Positions 51,754 through 59,489 of a stretch of 64,000 bases of DNA are shown one piece after another. How positions within the stretch are numbered: the first letter of the stretch is position 1; every line of letters begins with the position of its first letter. The notes below the pieces were generated by a model that was given only the letters and a program-made list of their open reading frames with translations, was not told the DNA's origin and ran no database searches. Location of the stretch: contig NZ_JAMKQJ010000015.1 in assembly GCF_024643205.1 (NCBI RefSeq), positions 62,001 through 126,000 on the forward strand. The letters run 5' to 3'. The stretch is from Parapedobacter tibetensis (lineage in GTDB: Bacteria; Bacteroidota; Bacteroidia; Sphingobacteriales; Sphingobacteriaceae). Both the position numbers and the translations under genes were made by a program.

Positions 51754-52716
51754 ATGGAAGACACATTGATGGATATAAAAGAAAAGCAGGCCCAATCGTT
51801 TGAAAACTCCCTGAAATCAAACGATACGGAAGAACGGATTGACATTTGGTTTTATCGCCCGGTGGGCTATCGCATAGCCTTAGGTTGTGCAAAAATCGGC
51901 ATCACACCTAATGCCGTTACTATCATCAGCATCTTTTTCGGGGTTGCAGCAGGCATCTTGTTTTATTTTCCCACGCTTTGGGTTAATGTGATAGGAATGC
52001 TCCTGCTTGTTTTTGCTAATGCATTGGACAGCGCTGACGGTCAATTGGCAAGGATCACAAACACCAAGAGCCGTCTCGGCCGCATCCTGGATGGGTTTGC
52101 GGGAGATTTCTGGTTTGCTTCCATCCATATTGCGCTTTGCCTTCGATTAATGGATCAAGGCTGGTCGGCGCTGATATGGATACCGGGCATATTGGCCGGG
52201 GTATCGCATGTTTTCCAATCTGCAATGGCCGACTACTATCGCAATGTCCACCTTTATTTTATCAAAGGCAAGGCAGGCAGTGAACTGGATAATAGCAAGG
52301 ACTTGCAACAGGAATATGATAAACTGACCTGGTCGGGCAATTTCTTCAATAAATTCGTACTGAATGGATATCTTGGATATACCCGCTTACAGGAAAGGCT
52401 ATCTCCTTACTTGCAACAATTACTCCGCCTTATCAAAAATCGCTACCAAGAAGAGCTCCCTACCACGTTGGTCACCGGATTCCGAGCAATGAACAAACCG
52501 TTGATGAAATATACGAACATCGTACAGTTCAATACACGGGTACTTTTTCTTTTCCTGTGGATTTTTATCGACCAAGTCTGGATTTATTTCCTCTTCGATA
52601 TTTTCATACTCAATCCCATACTTATTTACATGTGCAGGAGGCAGGAAAAAGTAAGCAAGCATTTTTACGAACAATTAATAACAACCTCCACTGACAATGA
52701 ACACGAAGGCATATAA
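51754..52716 (+). CDS. CDP-alcohol phosphotransferase family membrane enzyme
   Basis: A 320-residue membrane protein with about six helices and the CDP-AP motif D92-x2-D95-G96-x2-A99-R100-x8-G109-x3-D113 (DSADGQLARI, GRILDGFAGD). The fourth aspartate is at 118, one position later than the canonical spacing (residue 117 is Gly). The family transfers a phosphoalcohol from CDP to a hydroxyl acceptor. Here the donor may be CDP-inositol and the acceptor a ceramide or diacylglycerol, or CDP-diacylglycerol plus inositol phosphate. Its last 20 bases overlap the next gene. Confidence 0.88.
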   Translation: MEDTLMDIKEKQAQSFENSLKSNDTEERIDIWFYRPVGYRIALGCAKIGITPNAVTIISIFFGVAAGILFYFPTLWVNVIGMLLLVFANALDSADGQLARITNTKSRLGRILDGFAGDFWFASIHIALCLRLMDQGWSALIWIPGILAGVSHVFQSAMADYYRNVHLYFIKGKAGSELDNSKDLQQEYDKLTWSGNFFNKFVLNGYLGYTRLQERLSPYLQQLLRLIKNRYQEELPTTLVTGFRAMNKPLMKYTNIVQFNTRVLFLFLWIFIDQVWIYFLFDIFILNPILIYMCRRQEKVSKHFYEQLITTSTDNEHEGI

Positions 52717-53728
52717 AATAATATTTTTCACCATCGGGGTGGGTACATTGGCCTATATGCTATATACTTTGGGCTTGAATGAAATATGGCTCAATATCAA
52801 GAAAACGAGGGAGTGGTTTATTCCCATTATCGCCAGCTGGCTGGTCATCTATATGATGAATGCACTTGCTTTCAAGGCAATTATCCATGAGCCTCGACAG
52901 CCAGCTACTCACTTGCCGTTCTTCACTGTACTACGGTTGACCATCAGCGGCTATGCCATTAACTACATCACTCCGTTTGTAGCGCTTGGCGGCGAGCCGT
53001 ATCGTATCATAGAACTCAAACCTATATTGGGCACTGCCAAGGCTTCTTCTTCCGTGGTACTTTACAGTTTAATGCACATGTTTTCGCATGTGGTCTTTTG
53101 GTTGTTATCTATCCTACTGATATTGTTCGTTGTGCCACTCAGCCCGCTGATGGTAGCATTTTGTGTCGCCATGTTTGTGGTGGGCGGACTATTGTGTTGG
53201 TGGTTTTCAAAAGTGTACAGACATGGGTTTACGATAAGCCTTGCGGCCTTGTTGGGAAGAGTTCCATTGTTGGGTGGCAAGGTGCAGCGGTTTGCGGCAC
53301 ATAAACGTGAAATGCTTGAAGAGATCGACGAGCATATCAAGCAACTTTATAGCCAACGTAGGCCAACGTTTTACCGCTCACTGTTATGGGAATTCGGTGC
53401 CCGCATGGTGGGTTGCGCTGAAATATACTTCACGGCCAAAGCCCTCAGCTTGGGAATGACAATGGGCGAGGCGCTCATTGTCAGTTCGGCATCATCCCTG
53501 TTTGCTAATTTGGTTTTTTTCTTTCCCATGCAATTGGGCACACGGGAAGGGGGACTGGCCCTGGCCTTGAAAAGCATCGGGATGCCCATGAGCGCTGGCA
53601 TCTTCATCGGCATCATTACGCGCATCCGTGAAATGGTATGGATAGCTATTGGGTTGGCCATGATGGGTCCCTCAAAGAAAAAAGGAAATCCCAAGCCGCT
53701 TACCTTGGAATTGGAAAATGGAATATAA
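52697..53728 (+). CDS. Flippase-like membrane protein (UPF0104/lysylphosphatidylglycerol synthase TM region)
   Basis: A 343-residue protein with eight or nine transmembrane helices of the LPG_synthase_TM type: TISGYAINYITPFVALGGEP with the conserved Pro-Gly-Gly-Glu turn, and FFFPMQLGTREGGLALALKS. Related domains in MprF flip lysyl lipids. In this place it may translocate the inositol-sphingolipid or its precursor. Starts inside the previous gene (20-base overlap), which indicates tight co-expression. Confidence 0.85.
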   Translation: MNTKAYKIIFFTIGVGTLAYMLYTLGLNEIWLNIKKTREWFIPIIASWLVIYMMNALAFKAIIHEPRQPATHLPFFTVLRLTISGYAINYITPFVALGGEPYRIIELKPILGTAKASSSVVLYSLMHMFSHVVFWLLSILLILFVVPLSPLMVAFCVAMFVVGGLLCWWFSKVYRHGFTISLAALLGRVPLLGGKVQRFAAHKREMLEEIDEHIKQLYSQRRPTFYRSLLWEFGARMVGCAEIYFTAKALSLGMTMGEALIVSSASSLFANLVFFFPMQLGTREGGLALALKSIGMPMSAGIFIGIITRIREMVWIAIGLAMMGPSKKKGNPKPLTLELENGI

Positions 53729-53740
53729 CCGCAAACGATT

Positions 53741-54451
53741 ATGATAAAAGGACTTATTTTTGACTATGGAGGCACCCTGGATACCAATGGATGCCATTGG
53801 GCATCCATTTTTTGGGATATATACCAAAAGCACCATATCCAAGTAAATAAACGTCTCTACGCAAAGGCCTATGCCTACGGTGAAAAAGCGTTGGCTACCG
53901 CACCCATCATCAAACCAAACCACACGTTCTTGGATTTGCTCGTCCTCAAATTGGAACAGCAATTCGATTTCCTTGCAACCAATGGTATCGCCGTGGAGCA
54001 CAAAAAGCTGGAAGAAATTGCAATAACATGTGAAGACATAGCCCGTAATACCACCCACATAGCCGAAGGAGTTTTAAACAAGTTATCAGTACACTATCCA
54101 TTGGCCCTCGTGTCAAACTTTTACGGAAATCTCAATACGGTTTTGACGGATTTCGGCATTCGCCCCTATTTCAAGGGCATCATCGAATCGGCTGTTGTAG
54201 GCGTACGTAAACCTGATCCTGAAATCTATCATATGGGCGTGGAGCTATTAGGGTTAGCTGCGCATCAATGTGTTGTCATCGGCGATTCCTATACTAAAGA
54301 CATGCTGCCCGCCAAGCGTGCTGGCTGCAAAACCATTTGGCTCAATGTGGAGGGATGGCAAGAATCCGGGATTGATGAATTTGAAATCGTGGATAAGGAG
54401 ATTGACAGCCTTGATAAACTACATCGTGTACTCCAAAACTGGACTGAATAA
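53741..54451 (+). CDS. HAD-superfamily hydrolase, candidate lipid- or inositol-phosphate phosphatase
   Basis: A 236-residue HAD protein with an intact core: nucleophile D8 (FDYGGTLD), S125 (VSNFYGN), K157 (VRKPDPEIY) and the Mg-binding GDSYTKD (D182, D187). The residue two after the nucleophile is Gly, as in the YihX-like branch. Cap domain inserted after residue 20. It may dephosphorylate an inositol phosphate intermediate or a lipid phosphate head. A paralogue with lost catalytic residues is at 57821. It is 12 bases after the flippase-like gene and one base before the kinase. Confidence 0.85.
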   Translation: MIKGLIFDYGGTLDTNGCHWASIFWDIYQKHHIQVNKRLYAKAYAYGEKALATAPIIKPNHTFLDLLVLKLEQQFDFLATNGIAVEHKKLEEIAITCEDIARNTTHIAEGVLNKLSVHYPLALVSNFYGNLNTVLTDFGIRPYFKGIIESAVVGVRKPDPEIYHMGVELLGLAAHQCVVIGDSYTKDMLPAKRAGCKTIWLNVEGWQESGIDEFEIVDKEIDSLDKLHRVLQNWTE

Positions 54452-54452
54452 T

Positions 54453-55367
54453 ATGGAACCTCTGAAATACGATATCTGCTGCATCGGACATGTGACCAAG
54501 GACCGGGTTATCACGCCAAATGCATCTGCGCATATGCCCGGTGGTACCGCCCATTATTTTTCGAATGCATTGGCGCAATTGGATGTGACCTTTTCATTGA
54601 TTACTTCACTGGCAACGCATGACCGCTTTCTGCTTGATGATACAAGCCAACGGGTACCCTCAATTACGATTATACCGACTAAGCGTACACACTATTTCGA
54701 AAACCGCTATTCGGACAATCCCGACCACCGAACACAGCGTGTACTCAGCCAGAGCGATCCGTTTTATTTGAGCGCCCTACCCGATCTGGAAGCGTCGATA
54801 TACCATTTCGGTCCTTTGCTTGCCCAAGACATCCCCGTCGATATGATAAAGGCCGCATCTGAAAAAGGAATCGTATCTTTGGATATTCAAGGATATCTCC
54901 GGGAAGTAAGGGCGGGCAAAGTCTACTATACCGACTGGAAGGATAAATACGATGTGTTGCCCTATATAGACATCCTTAAAGCCAACTATGAAGAGGCACG
55001 AATACTTACCGGTAGGAAGAAACTCAAGGACAGCATGAAGGCCCTTGCAGACTGGGGGGTAAAAGAAGCAATTATCACGTTGGGGAGTAACGGATCCATT
55101 ATTTATTCCAACGGAATATACCATTGCATACCCGCCTACTCGCCCCAGAACGCCTTGGATGCCACCGGGTGTGGAGATACCTATATGGCGGGTTACCTGT
55201 ACCAGAAGATCAAAGGAGCAAGCATCCAGGAAGCCGGAGTATTCGGAGCGGCTATGGCTACCCTGAAAATTGACCGATATGGTCCTTTTATCGGAAATGA
55301 GAACGATGTAAAGGCCGTAATCGGCAAGGCACAAACAATAGCACACTCCAGTCATGTATTGCTATGA
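54453..55367 (+). CDS. PfkB-family carbohydrate kinase, candidate inositol kinase
   Basis: A 304-residue ribokinase-fold kinase. The start at 54453 follows the HAD stop by one base; an open frame continues upstream but is not coding. Marks: N-terminal YDICCIGHVTKDRVITPN, MPGGTAHYFSNALAQLDV, the ATP-side ITLGSNGSIIY, and the anion-hole/catalytic motif DATGCGDTYMAGYLY (Asp of DxxGxGD). Archaeal myo-inositol 3-kinases belong to PfkB, so inositol is a reasonable substrate here. Ends with an ATGA overlap with the next gene. Confidence 0.88.
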   Translation: MEPLKYDICCIGHVTKDRVITPNASAHMPGGTAHYFSNALAQLDVTFSLITSLATHDRFLLDDTSQRVPSITIIPTKRTHYFENRYSDNPDHRTQRVLSQSDPFYLSALPDLEASIYHFGPLLAQDIPVDMIKAASEKGIVSLDIQGYLREVRAGKVYYTDWKDKYDVLPYIDILKANYEEARILTGRKKLKDSMKALADWGVKEAIITLGSNGSIIYSNGIYHCIPAYSPQNALDATGCGDTYMAGYLYQKIKGASIQEAGVFGAAMATLKIDRYGPFIGNENDVKAVIGKAQTIAHSSHVLL

Positions 55368-55951
55368 TGCGATTGATTTTTATACAGATATTTTTCAGTT
55401 TGCTGATATCACTCATGTGTTTTTCGGCGCAAGCGAGCACGGCTTACTTTCCGCTATCCTGCCTAAGTGATACGTTGGAACGCAATGCATTTCCAACACC
55501 CAAAGACATAAAAAACCTGTTATTTTATATCCAACGCGACCCCAATACCAATACCGTTTGCTACACGCTCAATGTCGATGAAAAAGGATACGTAAATAGC
55601 CCCAGTCCGGTCAATGCCTTTTGGATACGTTACCCAGAAGGAGGCCAACATAAATCGCTTAATTTTATCCAACGTACCTTTGCGTACGGAATAGAGGTGA
55701 AAACAAAATCATCGGACCAATACGAACTGCGTTCGGTGGCATACGACAAGATGGCGCTTTACCTAAGAAAAGACAAACAGGGCGATTACCACATATATAC
55801 CCAAATCAATCATAAAGAATGCATACTTCATCGCATTTTCATCCGTATTGATGGAGGCTCGATGTGGTCGCCCAATGTGCTGTATATTGAGCTGAGCGGT
55901 ACGGATACAACCACCGGAAAAGACAGTATAGAACGGATAAAAATTTCGTGA
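55364..55951 (+). CDS. DUF4833-like secreted protein
   Basis: A 195-residue protein with a signal peptide (residues 1-23, LISLMCFSAQAS) and a domain with NLLFYIQRDPNTNTVCYTLN, NAFWIRYPEGGQ and RTFAYGIEVK. This matches DUF4833 as I know it: 'L-F-Y-I-x-R-N' start, YWI core and Y-G end. Function unknown. Its ATG overlaps the kinase stop, so it belongs to the lipid operon and probably acts in the periplasm. Confidence 0.72.
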   Translation: MMRLIFIQIFFSLLISLMCFSAQASTAYFPLSCLSDTLERNAFPTPKDIKNLLFYIQRDPNTNTVCYTLNVDEKGYVNSPSPVNAFWIRYPEGGQHKSLNFIQRTFAYGIEVKTKSSDQYELRSVAYDKMALYLRKDKQGDYHIYTQINHKECILHRIFIRIDGGSMWSPNVLYIELSGTDTTTGKDSIERIKIS

Positions 55952-55954
55952 ACC

Positions 55955-56605
55955 ATGGCAAAGAAAAATTATGTTTCAAATTCCACGGAATCATCCAGGA
56001 TGTTTGAGAATGATTTCCTGGAATCGCTCACTAAAGTACATTTCAGTATACCATTGCTCATCTATATCCCAGTAATTATCTACTTCTCGTGGAAATCACT
56101 TGGCCCCGGGGAAATGGACATCATCATATTCATCGGCTACTTTCTCTTAGGGCTTTTCATTTGGACGCTCTCAAAATACATCCTGCACCGGTTTGTGTTC
56201 CATTTCAAGCCGAAGGGGAAGATCATGGAACGGATTCATTTTATTTTTCACGGTGTACACCATGATTATCCGAAAGACCGGCTTAGACTAGTAATGCCTC
56301 CATCAGCTAGTATACCCATGGCAATCATCATCTACTTTTTTTTCCGATTGTTTTTTGACCCCAGCTCCTTGGGCGCCTTCTTCCCGGGCTTTATCATGGG
56401 GTATCTTTTTTATGACATGAATCATTATGCTATCCATCATGCCAATTTCAAAAGCGGTATTTGGAAAAAGATAAAGCAACACCACATGTTGCACTATTAC
56501 TCCGAACCCGAAAAAGGATTTGGAGTAAGTTCTGCTTTATGGGATAAAGTATTCGGATCCGATTTTAAACAGCAAAAGAAAAAAACGAAACCGAATGTTG
56601 ACTAA
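55955..56605 (+). CDS. Membrane fatty-acid hydroxylase, 2-hydroxylase-like
   Basis: A 216-residue di-iron membrane hydroxylase of the fatty acid hydroxylase/sterol desaturase superfamily, four helices, with all histidine boxes: HRFVFH (H78, H83), HGVHHDYPKD (H99, H102, H103), HYAIHH (H157, H161, H162), HHMLHYY (H176, H177, H180). HGVHHDYPKD is characteristic of the Scs7/FA2H type that 2-hydroxylates the N-acyl chain of ceramides. Sphingobacterium sphingolipids are known to carry 2-hydroxy acyl chains. Three bases after DUF4833. Confidence 0.85.
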   Translation: MAKKNYVSNSTESSRMFENDFLESLTKVHFSIPLLIYIPVIIYFSWKSLGPGEMDIIIFIGYFLLGLFIWTLSKYILHRFVFHFKPKGKIMERIHFIFHGVHHDYPKDRLRLVMPPSASIPMAIIIYFFFRLFFDPSSLGAFFPGFIMGYLFYDMNHYAIHHANFKSGIWKKIKQHHMLHYYSEPEKGFGVSSALWDKVFGSDFKQQKKKTKPNVD

Positions 56606-56626
56606 ATTAACTTAAGAAATACTGAC

Positions 56627-57583
56627 ATGGAATCAGGGTATTCACTTCATCAAATTGAGCAATTACTGACAGAAAGCCTTCGCGAACACGAAATAGCGGT
56701 GATTAAATTGAGCAACAACGAACATACCCACCAGCCATTTGATGAATCCATCTGTAGCATTCTTGAACATAAATCAGATCTCTTCTTTATCGCGTTGGTG
56801 CTTGAAGGTGAAGCCACGTTGAACGTCAACTTTCAGCAATATACGTTTAGCAAAAATGACATGATTATTGCGCTATCCGATGCTGCCAAACGCTTGCGGT
56901 CTATCAAAAGTACAGCGGTTATCCAGTTGGTGGTATTCAATTCGGGACTACCGCTCAAACTCAACACTCCCGAATATTTTCTGGACTATGCCCAATATTA
57001 TTTTTCATCTGAATTCAAACCCATCTGGAATCTCTCCCATGAGGAGGCCGACAACCTAAAAATGGTGATTAATCAATTACAGCGGTATATCACTGTTGCA
57101 AACAAGAAACTCTTCGGGAAGAATCTTTTAAACGGCATGTTCAACGTATTTCTATATGAACTGGGTTCCCTAGCCGCAAGTTATGCCCCGCCCCTGCTCG
57201 TCCAATCCTCACGCAAAAAGCAGCTGTTTCTCAATTTCTACCGGATGGCTAAAAAAAATTTCAAACAGTATCGCAAAATATCGTTTTACGCTGGGCGATT
57301 ATTTGTCACGCCAAAATACTTGTCTGAGATTGTCAAAGAATATAGTGGAAATACAGCAGGACAGTTGATTGATTCCTTCGTGATAAGGGAAGCAAGGTCT
57401 TTATTGGCAATGCCGGATTTAACCATCTCTCAGGTTGCTGATATACTGCATTTCAGCGATTCATCTTTTTTTGGAAAGTATTTCAAACGGCATACAGGAG
57501 TATCTCCAAAAGGTTACCGGGAACAAAAAGGACAGATTACTTTATTAATACCTAATGATGAGTTATTAAGCTCCAAAGCCTGA
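56627..57583 (+). CDS. AraC-family transcriptional regulator
   Basis: A 318-residue regulator: N-terminal cupin-like sensor (LEGEATLNVNFQQYTFSKND), C-terminal AraC double helix-turn-helix (ISFYAGRLFVTPKYLSEIVK, LTISQVADILHFSDSSFFGK, YFKRHTGVSPKGYRE). It follows the lipid operon by 21 bases on the same strand, so it may be its last gene and regulate it in response to a membrane signal. That link is positional only. Confidence 0.88.
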   Translation: MESGYSLHQIEQLLTESLREHEIAVIKLSNNEHTHQPFDESICSILEHKSDLFFIALVLEGEATLNVNFQQYTFSKNDMIIALSDAAKRLRSIKSTAVIQLVVFNSGLPLKLNTPEYFLDYAQYYFSSEFKPIWNLSHEEADNLKMVINQLQRYITVANKKLFGKNLLNGMFNVFLYELGSLAASYAPPLLVQSSRKKQLFLNFYRMAKKNFKQYRKISFYAGRLFVTPKYLSEIVKEYSGNTAGQLIDSFVIREARSLLAMPDLTISQVADILHFSDSSFFGKYFKRHTGVSPKGYREQKGQITLLIPNDELLSSKA

Positions 57584-57734
57584 TAACGATGACAAATTCA
57601 AATTAGCCGAAGACGTAAGATGATGTGTAGGAATAATTAGCACGAAAGAAGCTGAAATTCACTGCAATAAAAATTATTTATCAATGAATTGTAATTTATT
57701 GGTCATTATTCTCGTCTACTTAAAATAATGTTGG

Positions 57735-57763
57735 TTGGGTGGTGGAAATATTCCATATATTTG
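57735..57763 (+). promoter_or_regulatory. Promoter of the HAD-like gene
   Basis: TTG at 57735-57737 and exact -7 box TATATTTG at 57756-57763, 18 bases apart. It separates the second HAD-type gene from the upstream operon and gives it its own transcript with a leader of about 50 bases. Confidence 0.55.
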
Positions 57764-57820
57764 ACTTATTAAATTAAAAAGTCAAAGAGTCTGTTAGTTA
57801 GATTTAACAATTTGGCAGCT

Positions 57821-58552
57821 ATGCAAACAAGAGGAATTTTATTGAATTACGAAGGCACCATTGACACGAATGGGCAACATTGGGGGGCCATACTTTGGCA
57901 TAAGTTCCAAAAACACATCATCGGCCTGGACAAATCATTGTTCAACAGGGCATACGCCTATTCAGAGAACGTTTTAGCATCGGATGAAGTCATTAAACCT
58001 ACCCATGTTTTCTTAGACGTGCTCGTCCATAAGATTACTCAACAATTCGATTATTTATCGGAGCAGGGATATAGCTTGGATTATGCGAAGGTGCATACCA
58101 TTGCAAGGGAATGCAATAATTTGGCACTCCGTACATTAAGAAAAACTAAGAACATTTTGGAAAGCTTATCCAGCACGTTTCCCATCGTATTGGTATCCAA
58201 TTTTTATGGCAACCTCAACGCTGTTCTTTCTGAATTTGGCATTAAACAGTATTTCGCTGATGTAGTGGAATCAGGTACCTCTAACATGAATTTCAATACG
58301 GAGATTTACGAAAAAGGGGTCAGCCGTTTAGGATATCCACCGGAAGAATGTGTGGCTGTTGGCGATTCATATAACAGGGATATTTTACCGTCAAAGGCAG
58401 TAGGTTGCAAGACCATCTGGCTCAATGTGATGGGCTGGGAAGAATGGGGGATTGATGAGCTGGAAATATCTGATGCCGAAATCGGGGATTTTAGCCAATT
58501 GCCTGGATTGCTGGAAAACTGGCAAGCACAGCCAACTGTTGTCAGTCTGTAA
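57821..58552 (+). CDS. HAD-like pseudoenzyme, paralogue of the cluster phosphatase
   Basis: A 243-residue protein clearly paralogous to the HAD hydrolase at 53741 along its whole length: DTNG then HW (residue 15 on), RAYAYSE, PTHVFLDVLVHKITQQFDYL, VSNFYGNLNAVLSEFGI, GDSYNRDILPSKAVGCKTIW, LNVMGWEEWGIDE. But the catalytic nucleophile is Asn (N9 in LNYEGT instead of D in FDYGGT), and the motif III Lys is gone (NMNFNTEIY instead of VRKPDPEIY). It should bind but not hydrolyse a phosphoester. It may be a regulatory or binding version. The ATG at 57821 is preferred to the TTG at 57812. Confidence 0.85.
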   Translation: MQTRGILLNYEGTIDTNGQHWGAILWHKFQKHIIGLDKSLFNRAYAYSENVLASDEVIKPTHVFLDVLVHKITQQFDYLSEQGYSLDYAKVHTIARECNNLALRTLRKTKNILESLSSTFPIVLVSNFYGNLNAVLSEFGIKQYFADVVESGTSNMNFNTEIYEKGVSRLGYPPEECVAVGDSYNRDILPSKAVGCKTIWLNVMGWEEWGIDELEISDAEIGDFSQLPGLLENWQAQPTVVSL

Positions 58553-58643
58553 AAGGACCAATTCTAATAGGTACTTAAACTCAAAAACTCATTGACATCT
58601 GAGCAAAAATATGCATATTGGCGCGTCGAAACACGCCTAATAT

Positions 58644-59489
58644 ATGCAAGTAAAAAAATATTCCGGTGAACTGGTTGAATTTGACATAAACCGTTTAAAG
58701 GGCTCCCTATCCAAATCCGGTGCCTCATCCGATGTGGTGGATGACGTATGGGAAACGATGAAACCATTCCTCTACGAGGGGATGACCACCCGCGACCTCT
58801 ATAAACTAGCTTTCCGGTTGCTGAAAAGAGAATCCAATTCTTTCGCTGCCCGTTATAGTTTGAAACGAGCACTCCGCGATCTCGGGCCCGCTGGCTATTT
58901 TTTCGAAAAATGGGTAGCCAAGCTTTTTGAGCACGTACATTACAATACCGTCACCAGTCAAATGCTTACAGGCAACTCTGTAACCCATGAAGTGGATGTA
59001 GTGGCGCAAAAAGATGATGAGTTATTATTAGTAGAATGCAAATTCCGGAATACGGAAGATGCCAAAATCACAGTTACCACACCTATGTATTTCTTATCGC
59101 GGGTGAATGATTTTGAAGGTCTCGAATTTACCTTTTTCGACAAGCGAATACATTTCACAGCTGGCTGGTTGGTCACCAACGCCTATATGACCACGGATTC
59201 CATCCGCTTTTCCCAGTATTATGGTATCAACCTCCTTGCTTGGAACTATCCCAGTGAAAGCAGCATCAAACGCCGTGTGGATAATGCAGGCCTATATCCC
59301 ATCACCTGTCTTACCACTATTGTGAAAGCTGAGAAGGATAAACTCTTGGCTCAGGGATGCATATTGGTAAAAGATATTCTCGATGACAATACGCAATTGG
59401 ATTCACTGGGTTGTGCTCCAAGGAAGAAAAAAAGAATTATACAAGAAGCAACTGAATTGGTTAATGACACAAGTAATAGAACAGCATGA
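58644..59489 (+). CDS. ATP-cone domain fused to a PD-(D/E)XK (Mrr-like) nuclease domain
   Basis: A 281-residue protein. Residues 1-80 form an ATP-cone (MQVKKYSGELVEFDINRLKG and SLSKSGAS; similar to the N-terminus of ribonucleotide reductases and NrdR). Residues 85-220 form a restriction-endonuclease-like core: EVDVVAQKDDELLLVECKFR gives D118-x12-E131-x-K133, with helix FFEKWVAKLFE before it. A nucleotide-gated nuclease is the natural reading. Its last four bases overlap the LOG-family gene (ATGA). Confidence 0.85.
   Translation: MQVKKYSGELVEFDINRLKGSLSKSGASSDVVDDVWETMKPFLYEGMTTRDLYKLAFRLLKRESNSFAARYSLKRALRDLGPAGYFFEKWVAKLFEHVHYNTVTSQMLTGNSVTHEVDVVAQKDDELLLVECKFRNTEDAKITVTTPMYFLSRVNDFEGLEFTFFDKRIHFTAGWLVTNAYMTTDSIRFSQYYGINLLAWNYPSESSIKRRVDNAGLYPITCLTTIVKAEKDKLLAQGCILVKDILDDNTQLDSLGCAPRKKKRIIQEATELVNDTSNRTA

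Noticed and set aside
54270..54452. Upstream extension of the PfkB kinase reading frame
   Set aside because: It lies inside the HAD gene in another frame and the kinase start at 54453 has the conserved YDICCIGHV beginning.
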